From the NCBI GenBank assembly GCA_002189035.1, contig NEEC01000004.1, positions 4,402,001 to 4,466,000 of the forward strand: a stretch of 64,000 nt of DNA. Direction: 5' to 3'. This DNA is from Utricularia gibba (taxonomy: Eukaryota; Streptophyta; Magnoliopsida; Lamiales; Lentibulariaceae). The notes beneath the pieces were generated by a model. That model worked only from the letters and a program-made list of their open reading frames with translations, did not search any database and was not told the DNA's origin. The position numbers were made by a program, and so were the translations under genes. Every line of letters starts with the position of its first letter. The stretch's first letter is position 1. Positions 1 through 16,778 of this stretch are shown piece after piece.

Positions 1-1553
1 CAACAAACAATGTATGTATGAAGAGGCTACCTTGACTGGGAATGTTCCTTTGGGGAGTTTTGTGGTGAATAACTCTCTCAGTCGTCTCACAGCTTTAACT
101 TTATTTGCTATGATGTCAAGTAAGGGAATCACTTCTTCCATTCGTAGGGGAAAATCAGGAGAAAGCCAAAGAACAGGCCTCAAGCTTTTCTTATACTCAG
201 TTTCACCACTAGTTGATGCTCCTTTACCTTCTCTCGACTTCCGATGATGATCCCTTTTCACCACCACATCAACAGAATGCCTACCAGGTGTTGTATCTAG
301 AATGCCACTGACCTTCTCTTTGGAACATAATGATTTTCTGGGAGAAACAGTAACTTCCTTATCATCCTTGTGCGTGCGGTCTCGTCTCCTCAAAAAATCG
401 AATAGTCCTCCTCCCTTTTTATGACCATTTTCAACATTGGTGCTACTGGCTGTAACATCGATTTGGCCATTGTCTTCAATTGTGATATCCCTTGCATCAA
501 CATTCTCTATACGAAAGTCCGGGCTGCCTAGCTTAAAAGCAACCTCAAGCTGCTTTCTCTCTTCATCGGTTAGCATGCTATCATCAAATTCTTCTGCTCC
601 TATCACATCAGTCAATGAGCCTGGAACTCTTCTCGACTTGATGCTCACCTCGACATTATGCATATCATACAACTTAGCTCTCCAAGGACCAATCATCTCA
701 GTCTTCTCTTGTTTTCTCCAAGTCATTTGAGGTAAAAGAACAGCTTGGGTTACGTCAATTCCGGGTCGAAATATACCGATGCTCTGCAATGCCATAATTT
801 CTTGCTGAATCTCCGACTCGCTCAATGGCACACCACTGCCATCGAATGGACTTACAACTTCTTTATCCTTGTGAGAGACTATTAGAAATGATCCTGGACT
901 AGCTTGACCAGTCTCTAATCCATCACCAAGAAAGAGAATACTCTGATCAGAACGTTGCGTCACGAACCCATCAAAACCAACTAAACTCATGTCTGCTCTA
1001 ACATTGGCTCCTCTTTTCCATATTCTGTATGTATCCGAAGGGGCGATCCGGGAAATGAAGGGGATGACAGAGCTCTCAAAATTGAACCTGATCTCCATAT
1101 AAAAGTCTCTCATCCTTCTCATGGATCCAATTAATCGAGGTAATCTTCGGCGCCATTTGGCCCATGCCAGTGCCTGGTAATGTTTAACCATGATCTTTAA
1201 AATCCCTAATTCATGGACACAAAATGCTTCCTGGAGGGCACTCCACCCCTGTTCATTATGCAAACTACAGTCTGCTCCAGCATCCATGAGCATTTCTGCA
1301 GCATTTGCATCACCAAATTTCACAGCCAAATGAAGTGGTGTGTCTCGTTAGGAACATCACGTTTATCTATTACTTCTGATATGGCATCAGCCTTAGCCTC
1401 TTCTTCAAGCGAGACAGATTCCGTTTGAATTTCGGATGAATCACGAAGCCTCGGAAGAGCTCGGAGAATGCTTCTCAAACCAGCATAGTCCTTCAAGATT
1501 ATGGCTTTATGGACAGGACTATGCTCATAGTTCGCGAATGCAACACCAGACAT
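1..1553 (-). CDS. Ankyrin repeat / GPCR-chaperone domain protein (ANKRD13-like), 3' end outside window
   Basis: The ATG lies at 1551-1553 and the coding sequence runs off the left edge with no stop, so the C-terminus is missing. The N-terminus starts MSGVAFANYEHSPVHKAI and continues through two ankyrin-type repeats (a VPNRDTPLHLAV-like stretch, then DAGADCSLHNEQGWSALQEA). It continues into the GPCR-chaperone region: FNFESSVIPFISRIAPSDTY, IWKRGANVRADMSLVGFDGF, and PLLDIIANKVKAVRRLREL near the edge. The family contains membrane-associated, ubiquitin-binding ankyrin proteins; the plant members are poorly characterised. One frame break occurs near 1347: as written the frame stops after ETHHFIWL, but one extra G on the + strand (C on the coding strand) restores the repeat, so I treat it as a sequence error. 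An intron in the 5'UTR (1554 to about 2000) is likely. No gene order clue to its role. Confidence 0.85.
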
Positions 1554-3724
1554 CCCTCAGAATCAACCCCCTAAATCCAAACGCAAAACCAGCGGTGGCT
1601 GCAATCGTCAAGCAGGTTCCATAACTCTGGAATAGATGAATCAGTAAAAGGCAGAAACGTCGCAACGAAAAGAAAGGTACCAGACTATTAAACCCTTCGA
1701 TCAGGCAAAAGAATAAACTTTCTCCTACGTAACCCTCAACAAACAGCAAACTACAAAACAAAACAAAACAAAATCCCAGATAAGAGACAAACCGTTCGCT
1801 TACAAAAAGAAACCGAGAACAGGTTAATTTCCAGAACACCGATCACTCACTTAATCCCTCCTTTAATCAACTTAATCACAATTTATCTTACGCTGATCAG
1901 ACCGCCATCACTGAACTTAGCGAAAGGAAAAAATTGAACTTGGGGATGGGGAAAGACACGCCCTATTACCTCAATCAAACAGTTACAGCGGCGGCGAGAA
2001 GACGAAACTCCCGCTGGGACTGTTTTGAATCTAATAAACTAAATAAATAAATAAATAAATACAGAATCTGTGAGATTCTTGCGATTGTGACGGGATATTT
2101 GTCGATTTCCGTCCTCGCCAGAGATTTCTGACCTGGATATTATCTGGAATATATATTTTTATTCTACGAATTAATAATATTTTATTAAAAAACACTATTT
2201 ATTGTGATTAATAAAATACATAAATAAAATGAATCTAGAGAAATTAGCGTAAGATATTATTGTAAAATGAGTTGCTTCCTTCGAAGAGCGTTCAAATTTT
2301 GTAAAAATTTAGGATTTCGGATTCGACCTAAAAAACGAATCTTCGAGAAAAAATAACCAAATTTCAGAAATATTTTACTTCAAACAAAATCTGAAAATTC
2401 AAAAAATTTATGAGAAATTTTATTGAAATTTATAATATTATTTTAAGCACAATAGTCGCATCATTAATGAGATGAGTTATAGCATATTCTATTTAAATGA
2501 TGATGTTTATACAGTTTTCTAGTTATTTACATTGTTAGAAACCTATCAGGATGAGAATATAATAGAAAAATGTAGTAGTTATGAAACTATATAGTTATTT
2601 ACATTATAATATATTTAATTGAAAATCAAGATTACATGAATTTTTTTTTAATGTTATGTATATGGTTTTATTTAAAACTATATGTCTCCATTACTTTACT
2701 TAGAAACACTTAATCATATTTTCAATCGTAATAATTAAATATTACCTAGAAAAGTAATTCCAATACATCAACTTTATTTAAATTCAGTTAAATTAAATCC
2801 ATTTTATAGGATCATGTACTGTGACTATTAAGAAAACATTTCTTTGAATCTATTTTCTCGAAATTGCATCAAACAAGGGTTATAGATTTGAATTGGTCTT
2901 GCTGTTTTCATCTTGTGGGTTTTAGGTTCCGTACACAAAAATCAGACATGATCCTTAACTGGGTAGTCCCCAGGGGAGGGAAATGCGCATGGAGGCTGCG
3001 CCGTAGCGGCAAATCTCTTCCACGGGGTCGCATTTCGTGCGTGACGAGCTCCTGGAATTCCAAGAATGGTTCAGTAGGAGGGCAGGGAGCAAGGAGCCAC
3101 ACAAGTGACAGGGAGAGCGATATAATATAACAAGCTGTGATGCAGCAGAGGGACATCTTCATTGGGAGGTTTTACTGTCACTGAAGGTGAAGGGGAGAGA
3201 GTCTGAGAAACTGAATACTCGGTACAGGTGGCGCCCTGACAGACTGCCATGGCGCCGCCCTGACGTTATTTTGTCAGGGTTGAGGTCGAGCTGAGGAAGA
3301 GGAAATAGGGAAGCAAAAGCCTGACAGGGATTACAGCATTGTGTGTTTGGAAATGATGAATCAAGACACCCTCATTTATCTCGAACAGGTTTCTCTCTTC
3401 AAACGCTGGAGAGCAGCATTTTTACAGCAGCTGGGATTGCTATGGCAGGGTTCACCCCCACGGCAGCTGCAGCGAAGCTTCTGTATCATGATAATACATC
3501 ATATGATTCACAACACTTCTAGACACCCATGTCTGAGTAATTAGTAACTAATGCGGCGACCCGAACAGCAGTGTGACAGCACACAGACACTTTATATTCC
3601 TTATGAAATGTGATAACTCAGAAAATTTAAGGCACAGGGAACACTTCACTTCCGTGTGGTGTTACAAAAGCTTGTGAGGAACCTGAATACTCTCAATATT
3701 GGAAGTCCTTTCTGCAAGGGTGAC
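1554..3724. other. Intergenic: 5' leader of the ankyrin gene, AT-rich spacer, no gene seen
   Basis: 1554 to about 2000 is probably leader and promoter of the leftward ankyrin gene. An (AAAT)n microsatellite sits at about 2039-2062. From about 2140 to 2860 the DNA is extremely AT-rich with no coding signal. From 2930 to 3550 GC rises, but open frames are short, lack homology I recognise and break often. I see no gene there. Confidence 0.6.
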
Positions 3725-3908
3725 CACGTGTACGCCATGCATGAGTTGCATGGCCTGGCATTCGGTTCTCTTCCCATGCACGATCATCATTCAATTCTCT
3801 TCAATTTTCCATGCACCTACAATACCTTCTCCCAACACTCTTGCTGCTTCCCTCATTCACTGCATTCTATTTCCTCAACTGTGATCTACTTCTTACCACT
3901 CCTATAAG
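3725..3908 (+). promoter_or_regulatory. Seed-type promoter: G-box, RY motifs and TATA box
   Basis: A CACGTG G-box lies at 3725-3730. A palindromic RY element CATGCATG follows at 3736-3743, with further CATGCA copies at 3775-3780 and 3810-3815, and TATAAGT at 3902-3908. G-box/ABRE plus RY is the established binding context for bZIP and B3 (ABI3/FUS3) activators in seeds. The downstream gene is the glycine-rich protein at 3968. Seed expression is an inference from motifs only. Confidence 0.6.
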
Positions 3909-3967
3909 TACCCATGGCTTCTTCTAACATCCCTTGTCCCAGCAGCATTCCTGATCAAGATCATCAC

Positions 3968-4246
3968 ATGGCGAAATCGTGCGCAATTCTGCTCTGTTTC
4001 CTCGCTCTCACGGCGGTCGCCTTCGCCAGAAACATCCCTCAGTCGGCGGAGAACACGGTGAACGCGGCGGCGGATGCGCCTGTGGCGGGTGTGGAGGGAG
4101 AAAAGAATTTCGTGGCGTTCGGAGGAGTGGGGGGATGGGCTGGCGTCATCCCCATCGCCGGCGGGCTGGGCATCCCTAGCGGGCTCGGACCTCTCGGAGG
4201 ACTCGGCGGCGCGGGTGCAGGTGCGGGACGTGGCATATTACCTTGA
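3968..4246 (+). CDS. Small secreted glycine-rich cell-wall-type protein
   Basis: This is a single exon of 92 residues. Residues 1-21 (MAKSCAILLCFLALTAVAFA) form a clear signal peptide. The mature part carries an EKNFVAFGG motif and a Gly/Ala/Leu/Pro-rich tail (GGVGGWAGVIP, LGGLGGAGAGAG). This resembles the small putative cell wall proteins of plants; no biochemical function is established for them. I chose the ATG at 3968 although an in-frame ATG exists at 3914. The TATA box at 3902 places transcription start near 3930, downstream of 3914, and the signal peptide begins at 3968. Confidence 0.75.
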   Translation: MAKSCAILLCFLALTAVAFARNIPQSAENTVNAAADAPVAGVEGEKNFVAFGGVGGWAGVIPIAGGLGIPSGLGPLGGLGGAGAGAGRGILP

Positions 4247-5384
4247 GGGACTCGGCAGCGTAGGCGAGAGATGATTTCCATTGCGTTGTATTCCGAAGGC
4301 TTTCTCGTCATTTGCAGGTTTTTATGACCTTAGTTTCATCAACGAATTCCTCCTTGTTCTCACAATCTAACCGCATTTCACACCCGACCGATTTAATCCA
4401 AAATCGAAGAATAAATTCAAATTCTAAGATGTCAATTAAATAACTTTTAACTGGAAAATTATTTTAATATAGAATTGTTTCGTGGGATTTTAGAAAAATT
4501 AATTAATAGTATATTATAAATTAGAGATAGGTTGGTTACGTAAATTAACATTTGAGTATAGGTAGAATCGTAATTTCACCTTAATTTTAAGGAATATATA
4601 TAATTAGAAGAAAATTGTGCAAATAACACAATAATATTTAATATTTTGGTAAAATTAGTTCTCATTTTTAACATATATTACGTATTCACAAAATTGATCT
4701 CCAAAATTTTGTTTATTGTATATAATTAATACCACATTTTTATACTTTATATATTTTTTCATCTTCATTATTTCAGCCTTGGATATAATTAATTTCCACT
4801 TTTTAAAAACTAGTAATGATTAATTCAGAAATAATTCGATCAGATTTTTAAATAATATAAAATTACTAATCAAATTTATTTCTATTGCCATTCAAAAAAC
4901 TAATAAAATTATATCAAAAATTGAAAACTATTTATATCAAACTATTTATTTAAAAAGTAGTATTAACTTATTGTGAATTAATTTTATAAACAATGAAGAT
5001 TAATTTTATCTCACGTCTCTATGTCTAAGGGTCTATAAAATTACGTCACTTTTTTATTTCTTTTTATCTAATATCAAATATTATTTTGTTTAGAATATCA
5101 TTCAATTTAAAGTTTACTATCAAATGTCCCTTTCAAAAACCAAAATTAAGTAAAATCAATTTTTCTAATTTTGATTTTAATTGTTCTGATTTTATTCGAT
5201 TTGGTTCCCTCAGAAGTACTAAAAAGACAACACATCAAAACCTCGAACTTTGTTTATTTTTGTGTTAGAGGCTCTCTCTAAAATATAAGATACACAACAC
5301 ACTCCGAGGAAAAATGGATGACTCAAATGGTGATGATGAACAACACAAAGGGTTCTCAATTCAGATGACAACCCTGTTCATGTC
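4247..5384. other. AT-rich intergenic spacer
   Basis: This holds the 3'UTR of the glycine-rich gene and then about 900 bp of very AT-rich DNA. From about 5285 it is the 3'UTR of the leftward CPN60 gene. No coding or RNA gene is seen. Confidence 0.6.
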
Positions 5385-8731
<3,347 letters not shown>

Positions 8732-9051
8732 GTTTCAAAATCCTTCCGAAAAACTACAAACGAGATGAAGCAGAGGAAGCAGAAGCCAAACTCTTGTGGT
8801 ACCAGAGAGTGCACGAAGTTAAATAACCAGAACGGAAGACTCTAGAAGGAGGCTTAAGGGTTTAGTGTAGCCGTTTTTAGGGTTTTACGCCTGGTTTGGA
8901 AAACGCGGCTTTAGTCCGTTAACCCAAAAGCGCATATATATATACTATTTATTTATTATTCTGTGAATTTTAATAATATTTTGTTCTTTAATTTGGGGGA
9001 ATTTTGATTTCACTTGCCGATCTTCGGAGAGGTGGGGTTGAGGGCGGAAGG
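8732..9051. promoter_or_regulatory. Shared divergent promoter of CPN60 and GRIM-19, with telo-box motifs
   Basis: Only 320 bp separate the two start codons. An AAGGGTTTA stretch lies at 8856-8864 and TAGGGTTT (AAACCCTA on the other strand) at 8878-8885. Telo-box motifs are common in promoters of plant genes for translation and organelle biogenesis. Co-regulation of the two mitochondrial products is an inference. Confidence 0.55.
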
Positions 9052-10075
9052 ATGACGGAAGCGGTGATTAGGAACAAGAAGGGAATGGCAAGTGTGAAGG
9101 ATATGCCGGTGTTGCAGGACGGTCCGCCACCGGGAGGTTTTGCGCCGGTCAGATTTGCGAGACGGATACCTAACAAAGGGCCAAGCGCTGTCGCCATTTT
9201 TCTCGGTGCGTTTGGAGTTTTCTCGTGGGGATGTACCAGGTCGGCCAGGGAAACAAGATCCGCAGGTTTGTCAACGTGCATTGCATCAAGTTCCCATTTG
9301 TATTGTTGTGATTTGTAGTTCAATTTGGCTTGGGTCCATACGAGATTGATTGTGTTGATGGTTTAACTGCTGTGGATAAAAAGATGAAGTTTGAGGTTCT
9401 ATTTTTCGAAGTAATATGAATATCCAATATTTCGAACTGTGAATGAGTGGTTAGTGATTGAATTTCTGTTCTGGATTGACTTTGACATTCTTCTGGCGAA
9501 GTATGCCACTATTACGTGCTTCCAGGACGCAGGCTTCTTTGTGAAATGCAAGGTTTTTGTGAGGGTGTTTGAATATTCGTATTCCAAGGATAGTTGTGAT
9601 TCATTTGAGCCGCCTAAGATGGAAATCGTATTTGCACTTCATGTCAGAGATGTGACGGACTATGCTTTTAGAAAACCTCCTTCAAATATTCAGAATTGGA
9701 AAGCTAAACTGCACTGATCCCTGTGCGAGTATCTTTTCTTCAGCTACTAATATTTGGAATTTTTGTATTGCACAGTGCATTGAAGGAAGAAAAATATGCT
9801 GCTAGGAGGGCCATATTGCCAGTTCTCCAGGCTGAAGAGGATGAAAGGTGAATTCATCAGTTTATTTCAAGTCAGACATGATTATAATGCTCTTATCTTT
9901 ATTTAAGGAATGCTCATATAACCCCTTCAGATTCGTGAAAGAGTGGAAAAGTTATCTGGAAGAAGAGGCAAGGATCATGAAAAATGTTCCTGGCTGGAAA
10001 GTGGGAGAAAATGTATACCACTCCGGAAGGTGGATGCCTCCAGCAACCGGTGAGATCCGCCCCGACATCTGGTAA
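9052..10075 (+). CDS. Complex I subunit NDUFA13 / GRIM-19 / B16.6
   Basis: This accessory subunit of mitochondrial NADH:ubiquinone oxidoreductase sits in the inner membrane. Exons are 9052-9265, 9776-9847 and 9931-10075. It starts [20 protein letters not shown] and carries the single membrane segment around [16 protein letters not shown]. It continues through [19 protein letters not shown] to the conserved end [20 protein letters not shown]. The exons sum to 431 nt, one short of whole codons. The frame breaks at the GGGG at 9227-9230, where a fifth G would give the conserved [13 protein letters not shown]. With it the product is 143 residues, as expected for plants. This is probably a base-call error. 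Confidence 0.9.
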
Positions 10076-10900
10076 ACTATGGCACCCATCACCCAGCCAA
10101 AGGCATTAGTAATCTTTTGCCCATGCTTTTCAACTGTCATACTATGCTGATGAGATGATTAAATAATGCTCTGATGATGCTGAAAAAACTGCAAAGACTT
10201 TTATTGCCCTGCGATCATATGATACTGTTTTGATCATTGGGTTCACACCCTTGAAATGGAAACCTTGCTCTGGTTTCAAGCTTCTAGGCAGGAATTCTAT
10301 ACCCTCCCCAGGTTGGTTATAAACTATTCTTTGAGCAAAGTGAATATCATCATTTTTCAATATTGAAATCGAAATCGAGACGAGCTGTGGTGCAGTTGAA
10401 ACTGCACAAGTTTGTGTAGTATTAGATAAAAAAGATGAACTTGTTAGTTTGCAGTTGCTGAATCTCTTGTAACCATTTCATCGGTTAGGCATCATATTTA
10501 ACTACTTGCCATCTGTGGGTAGTTAAAATTCGCGCCTTTTATAGTGTTACACGTCAAAACTGAAAACCCTAAAATGAACCACGAATCCCGCCATTTTGCC
10601 AAGCCGTCTCCTTGACGGTTACTTGCCCCCGCCCAGCTGCGAAAATGGCGATGCAGCGTGTCGCGTTGTTCAGTATCCACCCCGCGGGAAAACAACACGG
10701 GAAGGAAAGGTCTCCTCTCTTCTTTTGTTCCTTGTTTCGTTCATTCGCATTTGTTGATCTCTAGGTTCTGATGGTATTTGCCTGCTTTTCAGGTTTCATT
10801 AGGTTGGCTTGAGGTTGCTGTGGTTAATTCAAGACGGAAGCGATCTTTTGAGGGTCTGAGATTTTATTTCAAGCGAAGATTCTACACACGCTGTTTCGCA
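10076..10900. other. GRIM-19 3'UTR and DHFR-TS promoter/leader
   Basis: 10076 to about 10500 holds the 3'UTR and spacer. A telo-box AAACCCTAAA lies within 10563-10574, typical of promoters of S-phase and translation genes. 10645-10709 may be a 5' coding or leader exon: it has an ATG, and a GT donor at 10710 pairs with a CAG acceptor at 10790-10792. Confidence 0.5.
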
Positions 10901-13330
<2,430 letters not shown>

Positions 13331-14022
13331 TCTAGTGGGCAGCTTGGGTGAACTGCCGTGTTCCGTTTCTTATACGACGCCGTTTCATTGAGCATTTTTA
13401 TTATATAAAGTCAAGAATATAAATTTTTTATTTTAACACCAACAAAATGAAATATAATTGAGTTTTGATATGTTAATGTTTAAAATATATTTTATAAATG
13501 GAAAAAAATTTTATAAGTTAAAATAAGTTAAATCGATTAATTAAATATTTAATTGGATTCAATTTTGATTTCTGTTATTTTAGGAAAAAAAGGAAAATAT
13601 TAATGTTTTATTATAAGTTTTTTTTAGAAATTAGATTAAATATATTTTGTTGTCCATTTTAAGATAGTTTTTAATTTATGCTTTAACTTATGTAAAATAT
13701 AATTATGTTACATTATATATAATAAAATAAAATAATATTATATTGTTTCATAGACTGAACTATTGTTGAATTTAATAATATATCTTTTTAGCTACATATA
13801 AATTGAATAATATGATTTTTTAAATTAAATTTTTTATTTTATATCTTTTAAATTTATCTTAAAAACTAAATTGTTAATTTCTTTAAACTTATGAATATGA
13901 CCTTTTAAAATAATCAAAACAAGTGGGTTTCTAGTCTTGACTGATAGTACATTGTGCATAAAGAATAGTACAGAGACGTATAAACAGCATCTTTGAGATT
14001 GGTAAAGTAGGTGACAGGAGGA
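13331..14022. other. AT-rich spacer between convergent DHFR-TS and AMT1 3' ends
   Basis: This contains both 3'UTRs and about 500 bp of very AT-rich DNA without coding signal. Confidence 0.6.
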
Positions 14023-15513
14023 TCAAAAATCTTCGTGAGTCGTATACTGCGGAAGCCGTTTCCCATTCTGCTGCTTTGACTCTTCTTCCTCGTGAGCGTA
14101 AGCGAATCCGCCGTGTCGGGTCAGATCCATACCCGCCAATTCGTCTTCCTTGGAGATCCGAAGAAGGTTCAGTCGGTGGAGGAGGAAGAACAGTCCTCCC
14201 ATGGTGACGCTCACCCACGCGAAGATCACCAGAATCTGAACGATATGTGCAACCAGTAACCAGCCTCCGCCGCCCATGAAGAGTCCGTACGGCCTCCCTG
14301 GTCGGCCGGGGTAAACCTCGTTGACGTACCTCTCGGTTGCGAAGAGAGCTGTGAATATGATACCCCACGCGCCGCACCCGCCGTGGAGCTGCGCGGCTTC
14401 GAGTGGATCGTCGAATTTCAGTCGCTCCGCGAGGTAATTGAGGCCTATCAGAACTGCGGCCGCCACGAATCCGCAGATGATTGCTGCCCATGGCTCGACC
14501 ACGGAGCAGCCGGAGGTGATTGCGGCGAGGCCGCCGAGGAGACCGTTGCAGACATCGGTTACGTTCCAGTGGCCGGTGAGGAGTCTTTTCGCGAAAAGCG
14601 TCGTTAGTGCGGCTGTGCACCCTGCCAGTGTGGTGGTTACAGCGGTGCGACCCACGGCTGACCATTGGCCGTAGTTGCTTCGGGTTCCATATGCAACAAG
14701 AATCCGATTGAAGGAGCCAGGATTGAAGCCGTACCATCCGAACCACAACAAGAAAGTTCCGAGAACAACGAGTGTGGCGCTGTGGCCGCGCAGCCCTAAT
14801 TTCCTGCCGGAATTTTCAAATCGCCCAATTCTAGGGCCTTCAATCAAAGCGCCGTACAGTCCGGCAATGCCGCCGACCATATGGACGACACCAGATCCAG
14901 CGAAATCGATCACGCCAGAACCGACAAGGAGATTTCCGGTTCTGGAGGGGCTAGCCCAGCCATCCGACGACCAAAACCAGTGAGAAACAACAGGGTAAAC
15001 GAATCCCGTGAGAAAAGCAGAGTAAATCAAATACGCAACAAATTGAGTTCTCTCCGCGATTGAGCCGCTGGTAATTCCAGCCGCCGCGATCGCAAACGCC
15101 CACTGGTACAGGAAATTGCTGTAGTCGAAGTCGACACTAGGAATCCGATTCAACCCGAAAAAGCTGTGGCCGATGAACCCATTCGATGGCGTTCCAAACG
15201 CGAAGGCGAATCCAAAGATGTAATAGAAAAGTCCACCGGCGGCAGCATCCAGAACGTTGGTGAGCATGATGTTCATAGTGTTTTTGGCGCGAACGGAACC
15301 GGCACACAGCATTGCGAAGCCAAGCTGCATGACGAAGACGAGGTAGGCGGAGAAGAGAAGGTAGGTGGAATTGACAGCGTACGTGGTATCGGAAAATGCA
15401 TCGGAGACGCCGGAGAATCTCTGGCAGATGTACTCTGCCGCAGCGGCCGCATCGGTTGTGTTGGGACCGAAGAGCGGCGCTAACTGATCGGCGGCGCAGG
15501 CGAGGGACGCCAT
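14023..15513 (-). CDS. AMT1: High-affinity ammonium transporter, AMT1 type
   Basis: This is an intronless 496-residue plasma membrane trimer-forming transporter for ammonium uptake, with about 11 membrane segments. The family signature [13 protein letters not shown] is at residues 203-215 and contains the first pore histidine (His211). The second lies in [10 protein letters not shown]. The Cys/Asn-rich outward N-terminus is typical of AMT1. The cytosolic C-terminal tail keeps [12 protein letters not shown], with Thr465 at the position of the conserved Thr whose phosphorylation closes the trimer in Arabidopsis AMT1;1. The lack of introns is usual for AMT1 and unlike AMT2. The coding region is distinctly GC-richer than its surroundings. 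Confidence 0.96.
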   Translation of the reverse strand: MASLACAADQLAPLFGPNTTDAAAAAEYICQRFSGVSDAFSDTTYAVNSTYLLFSAYLVFVMQLGFAMLCAGSVRAKNTMNIMLTNVLDAAAGGLFYYIFGFAFAFGTPSNGFIGHSFFGLNRIPSVDFDYSNFLYQWAFAIAAAGITSGSIAERTQFVAYLIYSAFLTGFVYPVVSHWFWSSDGWASPSRTGNLLVGSGVIDFAGSGVVHMVGGIAGLYGALIEGPRIGRFENSGRKLGLRGHSATLVVLGTFLLWFGWYGFNPGSFNRILVAYGTRSNYGQWSAVGRTAVTTTLAGCTAALTTLFAKRLLTGHWNVTDVCNGLLGGLAAITSGCSVVEPWAAIICGFVAAAVLIGLNYLAERLKFDDPLEAAQLHGGCGAWGIIFTALFATERYVNEVYPGRPGRPYGLFMGGGGWLLVAHIVQILVIFAWVSVTMGGLFFLLHRLNLLRISKEDELAGMDLTRHGGFAYAHEEEESKQQNGKRLPQYTTHEDF

Positions 15514-16019
15514 CCCCGGAGCAGCGATGAGGAATTTCGTGAGAGGTTTCCATCCACAAACCCTGATTTAAAAGGCCGATCAACTGAACACCGGGACTTT
15601 TCCAAGGGACGAATTTTCTTCTTGCGCGTCAGAGAATTTCCAAATTTCATTATACATGTTTTTCTTTTTCGAAAAAAAATACTAAAATATCCTGCGTAAG
15701 GACGGCAGTTTTTGACTTTCAAATGAAGTCAACGGTCAACCCTCTGTTTTTTATAGTAGGTGTGAACAGATAGGTTCCTTTTGATTTTGGAAAATGTTTA
15801 TAATTAAATAAAAATTAGATGTTAATCTTTTAAAAATAATAAGTATATCTAAATATATATTATTTTTATAATATAAATTGCTCGTATTTATATTAGATAA
15901 TAAAAGTATTTATATTTTTTTAAAATATATGTTTCAAATGAAAAATGGTGATCGGTATTGTGGTCACATTAATTTAATTAGAATTTAACTGGAATAATAA
16001 TAATAATAATAATAATAAC

Positions 16020-16054
<35 letters not shown>

Positions 16055-16778
16055 TTATTATTATGAGATGATGATGATGATGGCACCAGCGCATCCATGA
16101 TGCAATTGGGAGGGTGTTGATGTTATTTACGCAGTTACTGGTAAGTAGAAATTTCGGTTGTGGGATATGCCCAAATTCTCCAGTGGAATGTTTCAGGGAA
16201 TCCTGAACACAGATTTGTAGCTGAACTCTTGAAGTTGGGGGTTGCCGGATCACAGTTTCTCTGCGTTTGAATTTCTGAGGTTGGTAGTTTCACTTGCAAG
16301 ACATTCATTACTTCTGGGTATTCTGAGGTTGGGTTGGATTCCTACTAAATTTGGAAGTGGTACATGCTATGTTGGCTGCATGGAAGGTGTATGTTGAAAT
16401 GCCGGCGGCACTCTTTTCGGGCATTTTTTTGTTTGTGGATAAAGATTGGATTTTTCTGGCCTCCCTTCCTTTTCGTGTCCCGAAATGTTTATTCGCGTAG
16501 TTCAATTGTGCAGGTCCAGGGTCTGGCGTTCTGCTGCAATAGGTAGTGGATTAAGCTTACCAGGTAGAGCTTCAAATTGTTTTTTTCCCATTCAACGTAA
16601 TCTTATCTGAAAGTTTTCCACTTCCACGTGTGTTATGCATTAATCCATGCTTCACCGAATGGGTATTACCTTCGAAAAATGGGTTCTTTTGCTCTGTTCT
16701 TCCTCTGATAAGGATTGCTTGAAATATGTCGCAGGTGTATAAATTATGTTAGAGATTTAACAGCACATATCATTCGAG
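15514..16778. other. AMT1 upstream region, compound microsatellite and GatB promoter/leader
   Basis: 15514 to about 15770 is AMT1 leader and promoter. An AT-rich stretch and the microsatellite at 15992-16083 follow. 16100-16778 is probably promoter and leader of the rightward GatB gene, possibly with a leader intron. No separate gene is seen. Confidence 0.5.
15992..16083. repeat. Compound trinucleotide microsatellite (AAT)n-(ATT)n-(ATG)n
   Basis: About eight AAT units switch at about 16018 into about twelve ATT units, then a degenerate TTA run and about six ATG/GAT units. Because AAT and ATT are reverse complements, the first two blocks can fold into a hairpin with about 25 paired bases. Confidence 0.9.

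Noticed and set aside
2864..3162. Overlapping open frames on both strands near 3 kb
   Set aside because: No conserved motif, and composition alone explains them.
3914..3967. Upstream in-frame ATG for the glycine-rich protein
   Set aside because: It lies only 12 bp from the TATA box and precedes the likely transcript start; the signal peptide begins at 3968.
13931..14746. Arg-rich 271-residue open frame on the minus strand
   Set aside because: It is a shadow of the AMT1 coding region in another frame.
15978..16253. Open frame with poly-isoleucine on the minus strand
   Set aside because: It is a translation of the trinucleotide microsatellite.
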